Below, one piece after another: positions 30,286 through 41,091 of a stretch of 64,000 bases of DNA. How positions within the stretch are numbered: the stretch's first letter is position 1; each line of letters starts with the position of its first letter. Location: contig NZ_AP027741.1 in assembly GCF_030296755.1 (NCBI RefSeq), forward strand, positions 2,781,001 through 2,845,000, read 5' to 3'. Made by a program: the position numbers and the translations under genes. The stretch is from Methylophaga marina (GTDB lineage: Bacteria > Pseudomonadota > Gammaproteobacteria > Nitrosococcales > Methylophagaceae). Below the pieces are notes generated by a model. That model was not told the origin of the DNA. It ran no database searches and was given only the letters and a program-made list of their open reading frames with translations.

Positions 30286-31248
30286 ATGTTTTTTAGAAAA
30301 CAAAAATCCTGGGAAATAGCTGAATCAGAAGTCACTGACTTTGATATTTATCAAAACCGTCGACAGTTTCTCAATACCAGCATATCGATTGGTCTAGCCA
30401 GTGCATTTCCATCAATGGCGTTAGCTGCGACCGAAGATAATCCGACTCAACTTTTCAAAGGCTTGAGTAATAGTCCTTTTTCTACAGAAGAAGAAAAAAC
30501 GGATTTTGAGTCAATCACGACATATAACAATTTCTATGAGTTTGGCACATCAAAAACGGATCCCGCACTGAATGCGACCGCTTTTCCAGATAAGTTTGAG
30601 TCATGGAAAGTGGTTATAGATGGTGAGTGTGAAAAACCTGGTACATACGATTACGATGAATTGATTAAACCCTTCTCTTTAGAAGAACGAATATATCGAA
30701 TGCGCTGTGTGGAGGGGTGGTCTATGGTGATTCCATGGATTGGTTTTCCGCTGGCTGATTTGCTAAAAAAAGCGCAGCCAAATGCGAATGCAAAATTTGT
30801 TGAATTCACGACATTATATGACCCAGAACAAATGCCGGGGCAGCGACGCGCTGTGCTTGACTGGCCTTATGTAGAAGGCTTACGCATTGATGAAGCAATG
30901 AATCCTCTTACACTCTTGTCAGTGGGGCTCTATGGCAAAGAGTTATTAGGACAAAATGGGGCACCAATTCGATTAGTTGTGCCTTGGAAATACGGTTTTA
31001 AAAGCATTAAATCGATTGTGCGTATACGGTTTGTAGAAAAAATGCCTCAGACGGCATGGATGAAAGCTAATGCTAGAGAATATGGCTTTTATTCAAATGT
31101 GAATCCAAATGTTGACCACCCACGTTGGAGTCAGGCAAAAGAACGCCGTATCGGTGAATTCTTGAAGCGTAAAACGCTGATGTTTAATGGTTACGGCGAG
31201 CAAGTGGCAGATCTCTATGCTGGCATGGATCTTAAACGTTATTTCTGA
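30286..31248 (+). CDS. msrP: Periplasmic protein-methionine-sulfoxide reductase catalytic subunit MsrP
   Basis: A molybdoenzyme (formerly YedY) that repairs oxidised methionines in periplasmic proteins. The 320-residue protein has a Tat signal with twin arginine ([18 protein letters not shown] at about 26-43), and the molybdenum-binding cysteine in [12 protein letters not shown] near residue 145. GGAGGG precedes the ATG, which starts immediately after the doxX stop. Sitting in the sigma/anti-sigma-linked HvfA operon is unusual and suggests a joint response to metal or oxidant damage in the periplasm. Confidence 0.95.
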   Translation: MFFRKQKSWEIAESEVTDFDIYQNRRQFLNTSISIGLASAFPSMALAATEDNPTQLFKGLSNSPFSTEEEKTDFESITTYNNFYEFGTSKTDPALNATAFPDKFESWKVVIDGECEKPGTYDYDELIKPFSLEERIYRMRCVEGWSMVIPWIGFPLADLLKKAQPNANAKFVEFTTLYDPEQMPGQRRAVLDWPYVEGLRIDEAMNPLTLLSVGLYGKELLGQNGAPIRLVVPWKYGFKSIKSIVRIRFVEKMPQTAWMKANAREYGFYSNVNPNVDHPRWSQAKERRIGEFLKRKTLMFNGYGEQVADLYAGMDLKRYF

Positions 31249-31255
31249 AAACTAG

Positions 31256-31927
31256 ATGTCAGCAAAAAACAAAGCAAGCATGGTCAAGGCAGGAGTGTTT
31301 TTTATCTGTCTTGTGCCACTCATTTATCTAATCTGGGGACTCTTTACTGAGAACCTTGGTGCTAATCCAGTTGAGACATTAACCAGAAGCTCTGGCTTAT
31401 GGGCATTACGTTTTTTATTAATCACTTTGCTGGTTTCACCTATCCGTTGGTATACAGGTCTGACGGCAGTCGTCAAATATCGACGCATGTTAGGTCTCTA
31501 TGCCTTTTTCTATGCCTTTGTCCATATGCTGTTATATCTTGGTCTCGATCAACTTTTTAATATTCATGACATTTGGAAAGATATCATCAAACGTCCATTC
31601 ATCACTGTGGGCTTCATCAGTTTTATTTTGCTGTTACCCTTGGTCGTAACCTCAACTAATAAAATGATAAAAAGGTTGGGTGGTAAACGCTGGAAAAGGT
31701 TACACCGTCTGACATATTTAGTTGCTTCTTTGTCGTGTCTTCATTTTCTTATGCTGGTAAAGGCCGATATTCGTGAACCAGTCATTTACATACTGTTGCT
31801 TTTAGCCTTGTTTTTTGTCAGGTTTTTACATTCATTTAATAAAAAAAGCTGGTCACTCGCTGATTTTTTTCGCAAACTGATATACAACACCTCAACGTTG
31901 TGGTGTGAACTAACCATAAGTCAGTAA
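31256..31927 (+). CDS. msrQ: Heme membrane subunit MsrQ
   Basis: The b-type cytochrome (formerly YedZ) that passes electrons from the quinone pool to MsrP. The 223-residue protein has six membrane helices. Likely heme histidines are seen in FFYAFVHMLLYLGLD (near 83), KRLHRLTYL (near 150) and SCLHFLMLVK (near 163). It follows msrP by 7 bases and ends the operon. No clear terminator was seen before aceE. Confidence 0.93.
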   Translation: MSAKNKASMVKAGVFFICLVPLIYLIWGLFTENLGANPVETLTRSSGLWALRFLLITLLVSPIRWYTGLTAVVKYRRMLGLYAFFYAFVHMLLYLGLDQLFNIHDIWKDIIKRPFITVGFISFILLLPLVVTSTNKMIKRLGGKRWKRLHRLTYLVASLSCLHFLMLVKADIREPVIYILLLLALFFVRFLHSFNKKSWSLADFFRKLIYNTSTLWCELTISQ

Positions 31928-32051
31928 ACAAGTTTCTGTTTAAATTCTGTGTCAAGTGGCATTGTATATAGTGGTTTGAGTCATGAATTCAAACAAAAAC
32001 TGTTACAATGTTCCGCTGTTATTCATCGCGTTATGATTTGAGAAGGTATTT

Positions 32052-34706
32052 ATGACTGATTTTGTCGATCACGATCCACAGGAAACTCAAGAATGGCTCG
32101 ACGCCCTTGAGTCTGTAATTGAGGCCGGTGGTGAGGAAAAAGCGCACTTTATCATTGAGAAGCTCATTGATATGGCTCGTCGTACTGGGATTAACCTCCC
32201 GTATAGCGCTAACACTGCATACGTCAACACGATTCCTGTTGATCAGCAAGAACGCATCCCTGGTGACCAGGCGATGGAACACAAGCTGAGATCTTATATT
32301 CGCTGGAATGCTATGGCGATGGTAGTGAAAGCTAATATGAAACCCGGTTCTGTCGGTGGTCATATTGCGAGTTTTTCATCAGCAGCCACCCTTTACGATG
32401 TGGGCTTTAACCACTTCTTTAAAGGTGATGAATATGGCAATGGTGCTGATATGGTTTTTGTTCAAGGCCATTCATCTCCAGGTATTTATGCGCGTTCTTT
32501 CCTTGAAGGCAGACTGACTGAAGAACAATTAGAAAATTTCCGTTTTGAAGTAGACGGTAAAGGTCTGTCCTCTTATCCACATCCATGGCTAATGCCTGAC
32601 TACTGGCAGTTCCCAACTGTATCAATGGGGCTTGGTCCTATTTTAGCCATCTATCAGGCTCGCTTCATGAAATACATGCAGCACCGTGATATTGTCAAAA
32701 CAGAAGGCCGTCATGTCTGGGCTTATCTGGGCGATGGTGAGATGGATGAGCCAGAATCATTAGGTGCGATTACCTTGGCTGGTCGCGAGAAGCTGGATAA
32801 TCTTATCTATGTCGTTAACTGTAACTTACAGCGCCTTGATGGCCCTGTACGTGGTAACGGCAAAATTGTTCAAGAATTAGAAGCTTTATTCCGTGGTGCG
32901 GGCTGGAATGTTATTAAAGTTTTATGGGGTAGTGGCTGGGATCAGTTACTGGCTCGTGATACAAAAGGCTTACTGCTTAAACGAATGGAAGAAGTCGTTG
33001 ACGGCGAATACCAGAACTATAAAGCCAAAGATGGTGCTTATGTGCGTAAACACTTCTTTGGTAAATACCCTGAATTGTTAGAAATGGTTTCTGACATGAC
33101 AGATGAAGATATCTGGCATTTAAGTCGTGGTGGTCACGATCCAAGAAAGATTTATGCTGCCTATAAACGTGCCGTCGATCATGTTGGACAACCTACCGTT
33201 ATCTTAGCTAAAACCGTTAAAGGTTATGGCATGGGTGAAGCGGGTGAAGGTCAAAACACGACGCATCAGCAGAAGAAGCTGGAAATTGAACAAATGAAAC
33301 GGTTCCGTGACCGTTTCAACATTCCTTTAACAGATGAAGAAGTAGACAACGTCCCATTCATCAAACTTAAGGATGACAGCCCAGAGAAAAAATATTTACT
33401 GGAACGCCGTAAAGAATTGGGCGGTTTCTTACCTAAACGTAACAACAGTGCACCTGCTCTGAAAATTCCTGAATTAAAACTGTTTGATGCTGTATTGAAA
33501 TCAAGCGGAGATCGTGAACTTTCAACCACAATGGCGTTTGTTCGCGTCTTGACTGCACTGATTCGTGATAAACAAATCGGTAAAAATATCGTTCCAATCG
33601 TGCCGGACGAAGCCCGTACTTTTGGTATGGAAGGCTTGTTCCGTAGTGTGGGTATTTATTCTTCTTCTGGCCAGCGTTATGAGCCCGAAGATTCAGGAAA
33701 AGTCATGTGGTACCGTGAAGATACCAAAGGCCAGATTCTTGAAGAAGGGATTAACGAAGCCGGTTCAATGGCTGAGTGGGTATCAGCTGCAACGGCTTAC
33801 AGTAACTACAACGTTAACATGGTGCCGTTCTATATCTATTACTCCATGTTTGGTTACCAGCGTGTTGGTGACTTATGGTGGTTAGCTGGTGATATTCAGG
33901 CCAAAGGTTTCCTCATCGGGGGGACTGCAGGTCGTACGACATTGAATGGTGAAGGTTTACAGCATCAAGATGGTCATAACCTATTGATGGCAAATGCTAT
34001 TCCAAACTGCATCAGCTACGATCCGACTTACGCCTATGAAGTTGCGGTGATTGTTCATGATGGTATGAAACGTATGTATGAGAAGCAGGAAAATGTTTTC
34101 TACTACATCACGGCCATGAATGAAAATTACAAACACCCTGAAATGCCCGAAGGCGTTGAAGAAGGCATAATCAAAGGGTTGTATAAGCTCAAAACTGGCG
34201 GTAAACATAAGCTTAAAGCCCAGCTTATGGGTAGCGGTACTATTCTGCGTGAAGTGGAAGCAGCTGCAGAGCTGCTTGAAAAAGACTGGAAAGTCTCTGC
34301 TGATGTGTGGAGTGCGACTAGCATGAACGAGTTGGTTCGAGATGGACAGGAAGTTGAACGCCATAATCGCCTCAACCCAACCGCACCGAAAAAACGCAGC
34401 TATATTTCTGAATGCTTAGATGATGCGGCTGGTGTCGTGGTTGCTGCAACAGACTACATACGTTTATATGCAGAACAAATCCGTCCGTGGGTTAAAGCGA
34501 GCTATACCGTTTTAGGTACGGATGGTTTTGGCCGAAGCGATACTCGTGAAGCATTGAGAAGTTTCTTTGAAGTGGATCGTTATCATGTCGTTGTTGCAAC
34601 ACTACATGCATTAGCCGACGAAGGTCAGATCAAATATGACGTGGTTGCTGATGCAATCAAAAAGTATGAGATTAATGCAGAAGCAATCAACCCAGTTAAG
34701 GCATAA
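32052..34706 (+). CDS. aceE: Pyruvate dehydrogenase E1 component (homodimeric)
   Basis: Thiamine-dependent decarboxylation of pyruvate, feeding acetyl groups to E2. The 884-residue protein is of normal length for the single-chain gamma-proteobacterial type. It has the GGHIASFSSAATLYDVGFNH motif near residue 100, the TPP-binding GDGEMDEPESLGAI near 230 ending in VVNCNLQRLDGPVRGNGK, and C-terminal NALADEGQIKYDVV-type residues (HALADEGQI). GAGAAGG precedes the ATG by about 6 bases. It heads the aceE-aceF-lpd operon and depends on TPP made by the thi operon in this window. Confidence 0.97.
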   Translation: MTDFVDHDPQETQEWLDALESVIEAGGEEKAHFIIEKLIDMARRTGINLPYSANTAYVNTIPVDQQERIPGDQAMEHKLRSYIRWNAMAMVVKANMKPGSVGGHIASFSSAATLYDVGFNHFFKGDEYGNGADMVFVQGHSSPGIYARSFLEGRLTEEQLENFRFEVDGKGLSSYPHPWLMPDYWQFPTVSMGLGPILAIYQARFMKYMQHRDIVKTEGRHVWAYLGDGEMDEPESLGAITLAGREKLDNLIYVVNCNLQRLDGPVRGNGKIVQELEALFRGAGWNVIKVLWGSGWDQLLARDTKGLLLKRMEEVVDGEYQNYKAKDGAYVRKHFFGKYPELLEMVSDMTDEDIWHLSRGGHDPRKIYAAYKRAVDHVGQPTVILAKTVKGYGMGEAGEGQNTTHQQKKLEIEQMKRFRDRFNIPLTDEEVDNVPFIKLKDDSPEKKYLLERRKELGGFLPKRNNSAPALKIPELKLFDAVLKSSGDRELSTTMAFVRVLTALIRDKQIGKNIVPIVPDEARTFGMEGLFRSVGIYSSSGQRYEPEDSGKVMWYREDTKGQILEEGINEAGSMAEWVSAATAYSNYNVNMVPFYIYYSMFGYQRVGDLWWLAGDIQAKGFLIGGTAGRTTLNGEGLQHQDGHNLLMANAIPNCISYDPTYAYEVAVIVHDGMKRMYEKQENVFYYITAMNENYKHPEMPEGVEEGIIKGLYKLKTGGKHKLKAQLMGSGTILREVEAAAELLEKDWKVSADVWSATSMNELVRDGQEVERHNRLNPTAPKKRSYISECLDDAAGVVVAATDYIRLYAEQIRPWVKASYTVLGTDGFGRSDTREALRSFFEVDRYHVVVATLHALADEGQIKYDVVADAIKKYEINAEAINPVKA

Positions 34707-34709
34707 ATA

Positions 34710-36034
34710 ATGGCAGAATTAATTGAATTAAAAGTTCCTGATATTGGTGACTTTGAAGCAGTTGAAATCATTGAAGTGCTTGTTGCTGAAGGCGATAGCA
34801 TTGATGAAAATCAAGAAGTCATTACTGTAGAGTCTGATAAAGCGATGATGGAAATTCCAGCATCGCAAGCAGGCACGATAAAAGAAATGAAAGTGGCGGT
34901 TGGTGATAAGGTCAGTGAAGGTACCGTTATTGCTATGCTTGAAGTGGCTGAAGGCGCTTCTGCTGCAAAAGAAGACGTTAAACCTGAAGAAAAAGCTGAA
35001 AAACCAGCTGCGCCCGCATCAGCAGAAAAAACAGAAGCCAAAGCGGAGACTAAAGTTGACTTAACTCCGGCTCCTGCAGCATCCACATCTGAGGCAATTC
35101 CCTACGCACCTGACAATAAAGCAGGTGTTCGTCGTGCTCATGCCTCGCCTTCAGTGCGTCGATTTGCTCGTGACTTAGGTGTTGTGCTGACATCGGTCAG
35201 TGGCTCTGGTCCAAAAGGGCGTATCACTAAAGATGATGTTCAAAACTATGTGAAACAGGTGATGACGACACCTGCCTCTGCGCCAGCACAAAGTGGTAGT
35301 GCAATCCCATCAGTACCGGTGGTTAATTTTGAACAGTTTGGTGATATCGAGACACAAGAGATGTCTCGTATCAAGAAAATATCTGGCAAACACCTTCACG
35401 CATGTTGGTTAAACATCCCACACGTTACGCAATTTGATGAAGCCGATATCACTGAGTTAGATGCTTTCCGCAAAGAAAATAAAGAAATGGCAGCGAAGAA
35501 AGGTGTGAACTTAACACCTTTAGTTTTCATTATGAAAGCGGTGGTTGCTTGCTTAAAACAATTCCCAGAATTTAATGCCTCACTTAGTGAAGATAAAGAA
35601 AGCCTGATTCTGAAAAATTATTACAATCTGGGTGTGGCTGTGGATACACCAAATGGGCTTATGGTGCCGGTTATCAAAGATGTCGATAAAAAAGGCTTTT
35701 GGAATTAGCTGGTGAACTTGGCGATATTAGTGCCCGTGCTCGTGAAGGTTCATTAACAGCCAAAGATTTACAAGGTGGCACGTTCTCTATTTCAAGTCTT
35801 GGTGGTATTGGTGGTCAGTTCTTTACGCCTATCGTTAATGCGCCGGAAGTGGCGATCTTGGGTGTGAGCCGTCATCAAATGAAACCGGTCTGGAATGGCA
35901 AAGAATTTGTTCCACGACTGATGCTGCCATTATCTGTCTCTTATGACCATCGCGTAATTGATGGTGCGGCAGGTGCACGCTTTACCGTGATGCTCAGCCA
36001 GATGTTGTCTGATATTCGTAAGGTGCTGCTATGA
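34710..36034 (+). CDS. aceF: Pyruvate dehydrogenase E2, dihydrolipoyl acetyltransferase (frameshifted in this sequence)
   Basis: Transfers acetyl from E1 to CoA via a lipoyl arm. Domains in order: one lipoyl domain (about residues 2-78, lipoylated Lys in ESDKAMMEI), an Ala/Pro/Glu linker, a subunit-binding domain ([14 protein letters not shown] near 145) and the catalytic domain ending [16 protein letters not shown] (catalytic His). The frame is lost after DVDKKGF. One extra T in the four-T run at 35697-35700 gives [18 protein letters not shown] and continues to 36034, for 441 residues. Having one lipoyl domain rather than three is normal outside enterics. It overlaps lpd by 4 bases. Confidence 0.95.
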
Positions 36035-37803
36035 GTGAAATAGAAGTAAAAGTCCCTGATATTGGTGATTTTGATGCTGTTGAAATCATCGAAGTACTTG
36101 TGAGTGAAGGCGATATTGTTGAAGAGAATCAGGATATTATCACTCTTGAATCAGATAAAGCGGCAATGGAAATTCCTAGCACAGCCAAAGGAAAAATTGT
36201 CAGCTTAAAGGTATCTCTAGGCGATAAGGTGGCTGAAGGTGATGTTATCTTAACGTTAGAAGCTGAGCAGGCCGAGGCTGATACTGAAGACACCGAGTCA
36301 ATACCTGAAGCAACGGAAACTAAAGCAAGCTCGCCAGAAAAAGCAGCGCCAACACCAGCGGCTGTACCGCATGGTGATGCGGATCTGCATGCCGAGGTAT
36401 TGGTGCTCGGTTCTGGACCGGGTGGCTATACTGCAGCATTCAGAGCGGCTGATCTGGGTAAGCAAGTCGTCATGGTTGAACGTCACGAACGAATTGGTGG
36501 TGTTTGCTTAAATGTCGGCTGTATTCCTTCTAAAGCATTGTTACACACAGCGCAGATTATTAATGAAGCCGAAGAAATGTCACATCATGGGGTGAAATTC
36601 AATAAACCTCAGATCGATATTCGCGAATTAGAATCTTGGAAAAGCAGTGTTGTTAATCAGTTAACTGGCGGCTTAAAAGCATTAGCTAAAACACGTAAGG
36701 TCACCATAGTGCAAGGCGAGGGTAGCTTTACCAGCCCAAACACTTTGAAGGTTGAAGGGCCTGACGGTGAGAAAACGATCTCGTTTGACCACTGTATTAT
36801 TGCTGCCGGTTCACGCGTAACAAAAATCCCTGTATTCCCAAATGACGATCCAAGAATGATGGATTCCACGGATGCATTAGAACTGGAAGATGTACCAGTG
36901 AAATTATTGGTCATTGGCGGTGGTATCATCGGACTTGAAATGGCGACTGTTTATGATGCTTTAGGCTCCAAGATCACTGTCGTTGAGTTACAAGATAGTC
37001 TGATTCCGGGGGCGGATAAAGATATTGTTAAACCATTGCTCAAGCGTGTAGAGCAAAAATACGACAATATATATCTGAACACTAAAGTCAGTAACATTGA
37101 GCCAAAAGAAGATGGTTTACTCGTCACTTTTGAGGGTAAAGATGCACCTGAACAAGCGATGTTTGACAAAATACTGGTTGCTGTTGGTCGTTCACCAAAC
37201 GGTAAACTGATTAATGCTGAAGCAGCAGGTGTCATCGTGACTGATCATGGCTTTATCGAAACGGATGGCCAGATGCGTACGAATGTGCCGCATATCTTTG
37301 CTATTGGTGACATTGTAGGTCAACCGATGCTTGCCCATAAAGCAACGCATGAAGGGAAAGTGGCTGCTGAGGTGATTGCTGGTCAGAAATCCGTATTTGA
37401 ACCTATGACGATACCATCTGTTGCCTATACCGATCCTGAAGTGGCCTGGATGGGAATGAGCGAAGACGAAGCCAAAAAGCAAGGCATTGATTATGTGAAA
37501 GGTGCCTTCCCCTGGGCTGCCAGTGGTAGAAGCTTAAGCCTGGGTAGAGATGAAGGTCTGACAAAAGCTATCTTTGAAAAAGAAACTGGCCGATTAATTG
37601 GTGCAGGTATTGTTGGTCCTAATGCGGGTGAATTAATTGCAGAAGCTGTTCTCGCTCTCGAGATGGGAGCAGATGCTGAGGATATTGGTTTGACTATCCA
37701 TCCTCATCCAACTTTATCTGAGACATTAGGATTTGCTGCAGAAATGGCCGAAGGATCAATCACCGATCTGATGCCGCCACGCAAGACTTTGCACTCTAAG
37801 TAA
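36031..37803 (+). CDS. lpdA: Dihydrolipoyl dehydrogenase (E3) with fused lipoyl domain
   Basis: A flavoprotein that reoxidises the lipoyl groups of pyruvate dehydrogenase with NAD. The 590 residues comprise an N-terminal lipoyl domain (about 1-78, Lys in ESDKAAMEI, very like that of the upstream E2), a Pro/Ala/Glu linker (about 80-118) and a standard E3. The E3 part has FAD motif [19 protein letters not shown], redox pair [16 protein letters not shown], second [12 protein letters not shown], and catalytic [15 protein letters not shown] at the end. Lipoyl-E3 fusions are known in Neisseria and several other proteobacteria. It ends the operon before a strong terminator. Confidence 0.96.
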   Translation: MSEIEVKVPDIGDFDAVEIIEVLVSEGDIVEENQDIITLESDKAAMEIPSTAKGKIVSLKVSLGDKVAEGDVILTLEAEQAEADTEDTESIPEATETKASSPEKAAPTPAAVPHGDADLHAEVLVLGSGPGGYTAAFRAADLGKQVVMVERHERIGGVCLNVGCIPSKALLHTAQIINEAEEMSHHGVKFNKPQIDIRELESWKSSVVNQLTGGLKALAKTRKVTIVQGEGSFTSPNTLKVEGPDGEKTISFDHCIIAAGSRVTKIPVFPNDDPRMMDSTDALELEDVPVKLLVIGGGIIGLEMATVYDALGSKITVVELQDSLIPGADKDIVKPLLKRVEQKYDNIYLNTKVSNIEPKEDGLLVTFEGKDAPEQAMFDKILVAVGRSPNGKLINAEAAGVIVTDHGFIETDGQMRTNVPHIFAIGDIVGQPMLAHKATHEGKVAAEVIAGQKSVFEPMTIPSVAYTDPEVAWMGMSEDEAKKQGIDYVKGAFPWAASGRSLSLGRDEGLTKAIFEKETGRLIGAGIVGPNAGELIAEAVLALEMGADAEDIGLTIHPHPTLSETLGFAAEMAEGSITDLMPPRKTLHSK

Positions 37804-37838
37804 CAATGCGTAAACTGGCTGTTGCCAGCAATTGATGA

Positions 37839-37877
37839 GGGTATATCTGTGTTCAACACAGATATACCCGTTTTTTT
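37839..37877 (+). terminator. Rho-independent terminator of the pdh operon
   Basis: A 13-base-pair perfect stem (GGGTATATCTGTG with CACAGATATACCC) with a TTCAA loop is followed by G and seven T. It lies 36 bases after the lpd stop and just before dam. Confidence 0.95.
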
Positions 37878-37898
37878 GCCTATTATTTTTTTGAGTTA

Positions 37899-38699
37899 AT
37901 GACAAGCAAGGGCCATTTTGATGCCACGTTAAAACCGCCACTCAAGTGGGCGGGTGGGAAACGTTGGTTATTACCTGTTCTTAAACGCTACTGGAATAAA
38001 CATCAGCCGAGCAGACTGGTGGAACCTTTTTGTGGCGGGCTTTCGGTTGCGCTTGGTTTAGCCCCAGATAATGCATTACTCAATGATGTAAACCCCTCAT
38101 TAATCAATTTTTATCAGCATCTAAGCCAAGGCCTGGAAGTCGAAATAGCGTTTATTAATGATGAGGCAAACTACTATCAATGTCGTGACGAATTTAATCG
38201 GCTTAATGCTAAACAAAGTGATCTATCGCGGGCGGCACAACTCTTCTATTATCTGAATCGCACTGGCTACAATGGTTTGTGTCGGTTTAATAGTCAGGGC
38301 GGTTACAATGTCCCTTTCGGACGTTATAAAACCATCAATTATTTAGAGAGTTTTGTTCACTATCAGCCAATCCTGTCTCGATGGCAATTTTCTTGTGAGG
38401 ATTTTGAATCGATACCACTCCAAGCGAATGACTTTGTATATGCCGATCCTCCATATGACACACCTTTCCATCAATACTCACAAAAAGGATTTAAATGGGA
38501 AGACCAGGAGCGTCTGGCATATTGGTTAAGTCATCATGAGGGGCCAGTTCTTTTGTCTAATCAGGCGACAGACAGAGTCATCAAGCTTTACCGTCAGCTG
38601 GGTTTCAGGCTGCGTTACCTTGATGCACCACGTTTAATTAGCTGTAAAGGAAATGGGCGGAAAGCGGTGAAAGAAGTGCTTGCGATCCGCGGTTTTTGA
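37899..38699 (+). CDS. dam: DNA adenine methylase Dam
   Basis: Methylates adenine in GATC for mismatch repair and replication timing. The 266-residue protein has the class alpha order: AdoMet motif LKWAGGKRWLL near residue 15, VEPFCGGLSVALG near 42, YYLNRTGYNGLCRFN near 117 and catalytic YADPPYD near 182. No restriction endonuclease gene is adjacent, so it is an orphan methylase, probably a housekeeping Dam. The start used here is the ATG right after the pdh terminator, without a strong ribosome binding site. Confidence 0.93.
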   Translation: MTSKGHFDATLKPPLKWAGGKRWLLPVLKRYWNKHQPSRLVEPFCGGLSVALGLAPDNALLNDVNPSLINFYQHLSQGLEVEIAFINDEANYYQCRDEFNRLNAKQSDLSRAAQLFYYLNRTGYNGLCRFNSQGGYNVPFGRYKTINYLESFVHYQPILSRWQFSCEDFESIPLQANDFVYADPPYDTPFHQYSQKGFKWEDQERLAYWLSHHEGPVLLSNQATDRVIKLYRQLGFRLRYLDAPRLISCKGNGRKAVKEVLAIRGF

Positions 38700-38808
38700 T
38701 ACAATACGCGTTCTTTTTTATTCAAGTTAATGCCAAGATTGCCGATGCTATAACTATGGTGATTTAGGGATTAAGTCAGTTCATTTTTTACAGGAATACA
38801 TATCACCC

Positions 38809-40026
38809 ATGTCTAAAATCAACAAAGTCGTATTAGCCTATTCTGGCGGATTAGATACCTCAGTTATTTTGAAGTGGTTACAAGATAAATATGATTGTGA
38901 GGTGGTCACTTTCACAGCTGACTTAGGGCAGGGTGAAGAAGTTGAACCAGCCAGAGCAAAAGCACAGTCTTTAGGTATCAAAGAAATCTACATTGAGGAC
39001 TTACGTGAAGAATTTGCTCGTGACTATGTCTTTCCTATGTTCCGTGCAAATGCTATCTATGAAGGTGAATACTTATTAGGTACATCTATTGCTCGTCCAC
39101 TGATTGCTAAACGTTTAGTTGAAATTGCTCAACAAACTGGTGCAGAAGCGGTTTCTCATGGCGCGACCGGAAAAGGAAATGATCAGGTCCGCTTCGAACT
39201 TGGCGCCTACGCACTAAATCCGAACATTAAAGTGATAGCCCCTTGGCGTGAATGGGACTTATTGTCTCGTCAGAAATTACTTGATTATGCAGAACAACAC
39301 GGCATACCTGTAGAAATGAAACAAGGTAAAAAATCACCTTATTCAATGGATGCTAATCTGCTGCATATCTCATATGAAGGTGGCATTTTAGAAGATCCAT
39401 GGGCTGAGCCTGAAGAAGCGATGTGGCGTTGGTCAGTTTCTCCAGAAAATGCTCCAAATAAAGCGACTTACCTTGAACTGACCTATGAAAAAGGTGATAT
39501 CACCGCTATCAATGGTGAGGCTATGTCACCAGCGACAGTCATGACTTACCTGAATAAAGTAGCGGGTGAAAATGGTATTGGTCGTCTTGATATCGTTGAA
39601 AATCGTTATGTCGGTATGAAGTCACGTGGATGTTACGAAACACCCGCTGGGACAGTGATGTTGAAAGCTCACCGTGCTATCGAGTCATTGACCTTAGATC
39701 GTGAAGTAGCTCACCTTAAAGATGAATTAATGCCTCGTTATGCCAAATTAATTTATAACGGATATTGGTGGGCACCTGAGCGTGTGATGCTGCAGAAGAT
39801 GATTGATGAATCTCAGACCACCGTTAACGGTAAAGTCCGTGTCAAATTATATAAAGGTAGTGTTTCTGTTGTTGGACGTGCTTCTGAGACGGACAGCCTG
39901 TTTGATGAATCTATTGCTACATTTGAAGACGATGCGGGGGCTTATGATCAGAAGGACGCTGAAGGTTTCATTAAACTGAATGCGCTGCGTTTGAAAATTG
40001 CTGGTAAAGCAAAACGTAAGTTCTGA
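38809..40026 (+). CDS. argG: Argininosuccinate synthase
   Basis: Joins citrulline and aspartate in arginine synthesis. The 405-residue protein has the ATP pyrophosphatase P-loop [15 protein letters not shown] at about residues 9-23, [13 protein letters not shown] near 45, [17 protein letters not shown] near 114 and [13 protein letters not shown] near 270. Length is normal. An AGGAAT site precedes the ATG. It stands alone, with dam upstream and a diguanylate cyclase downstream. Confidence 0.97.
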   Translation: MSKINKVVLAYSGGLDTSVILKWLQDKYDCEVVTFTADLGQGEEVEPARAKAQSLGIKEIYIEDLREEFARDYVFPMFRANAIYEGEYLLGTSIARPLIAKRLVEIAQQTGAEAVSHGATGKGNDQVRFELGAYALNPNIKVIAPWREWDLLSRQKLLDYAEQHGIPVEMKQGKKSPYSMDANLLHISYEGGILEDPWAEPEEAMWRWSVSPENAPNKATYLELTYEKGDITAINGEAMSPATVMTYLNKVAGENGIGRLDIVENRYVGMKSRGCYETPAGTVMLKAHRAIESLTLDREVAHLKDELMPRYAKLIYNGYWWAPERVMLQKMIDESQTTVNGKVRVKLYKGSVSVVGRASETDSLFDESIATFEDDAGAYDQKDAEGFIKLNALRLKIAGKAKRKF

Positions 40027-40053
40027 TAGCGCTTAATAAGGCCAAACTGAAAT

Positions 40054-41091
40054 ATGGACTACAACGAATTATCTGATAAAGCCGCGGAATATATGCGGCT
40101 TGCGTTGCCCCTAATGCGAAAGCATGGGGTGCCAATGACGCCAGATAATTATACCGTATGGTATGAACATGTTTCCGGTGCCAATGAAGCCCTTTCTTTA
40201 GCTATTAATTCCATGGTTAAAGAAACGCCAGTATTAACGCAGAATCAATGTCAGCATTTATTTAAAAGCTATTTCAATATTGAAAAAGAGCGCGAAGAAG
40301 TGTTCCAAATGCGTCTTGAACTGGCGCGTTTGCTGAAAGAAGTGATCAACTTCATCTACAGCAGTGTTATGCATACTGACAAGACAAATCAACGCTTAAA
40401 TGATTTGTTAAGTCGAATTAACCGTGATATGTCTGCAGCCGAAATTCATCAAATAGTTGATGATATTTTGGCTGAAACACGCCAAGCCATGAACAGTGGT
40501 GAGTTATTAACTGAGCGCTTAAACACGGCGATGTCTGAGTTACAAAAACTCAAGAAAGAATTTGATGTGTCTAAGCAGGAAGCGAAAACCGATACACTTA
40601 CTGGATTGGCAAATCGTAAGGCTTTCGATGAAGTGGTGACAAAGGTGACACATGATGCAGATGACTCTGGCTTAGATGTGTGTATTATTTTTGCTGATTT
40701 GGATTTATTTAAAAATATCAATGATAAGCATGGACACCTGGTCGGCGATCAGGTGTTACGTGTTGTTGCTAATTCACTAAAGGATAGTGTTAAGGGGCGA
40801 GATCTGGTGGCGAGATACGGTGGTGAAGAGTTCGCTATAGTCTTATTGAATACCAGCTTGCAAAATGCTAAAAACGTTGCTGAGAATATTCGTTTGGAGA
40901 TTGCCTCAAAACGAATTCAGCGTAAAGATACCCGGGAATCCTTAGGCACGATTACTTTGTCTTTTGGTGTCGCTCGTTATGTACCATCTGAAGGCAGTGA
41001 AAGCTTTATGCAACGTGCAGATAGAGCGCTTTATATGTCGAAGAGGAGAGGGCGCAACTGCGTATCAGAAGCGCCACCGCCTATTATTTAG
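40054..41091 (+). CDS. Diguanylate cyclase (GGDEF domain)
   Basis: A cytoplasmic 345-residue protein with an N-terminal helical sensor region (about 1-175, no membrane helices, heptad-like helices near 140-185) and a C-terminal GGDEF domain. The domain starts at TDTLTGLANRKAFDE, with the metal-binding D in FADLDLFKNIND and the active loop GGEEF, so it should make cyclic di-GMP. The allosteric RxxD inhibitory site is not obvious: the residues five before GGEEF are RDLVARY, which does include R-D-L-V; RxxD is not seen. Its end overlaps the convergent nitroreductase gene by 8 bases. Confidence 0.92.
   Translation: MDYNELSDKAAEYMRLALPLMRKHGVPMTPDNYTVWYEHVSGANEALSLAINSMVKETPVLTQNQCQHLFKSYFNIEKEREEVFQMRLELARLLKEVINFIYSSVMHTDKTNQRLNDLLSRINRDMSAAEIHQIVDDILAETRQAMNSGELLTERLNTAMSELQKLKKEFDVSKQEAKTDTLTGLANRKAFDEVVTKVTHDADDSGLDVCIIFADLDLFKNINDKHGHLVGDQVLRVVANSLKDSVKGRDLVARYGGEEFAIVLLNTSLQNAKNVAENIRLEIASKRIQRKDTRESLGTITLSFGVARYVPSEGSESFMQRADRALYMSKRRGRNCVSEAPPPII

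Noticed and set aside
37899-38699. Dam as part of a restriction-modification system
   Set aside because: No endonuclease gene nearby, and the protein looks like housekeeping Dam.
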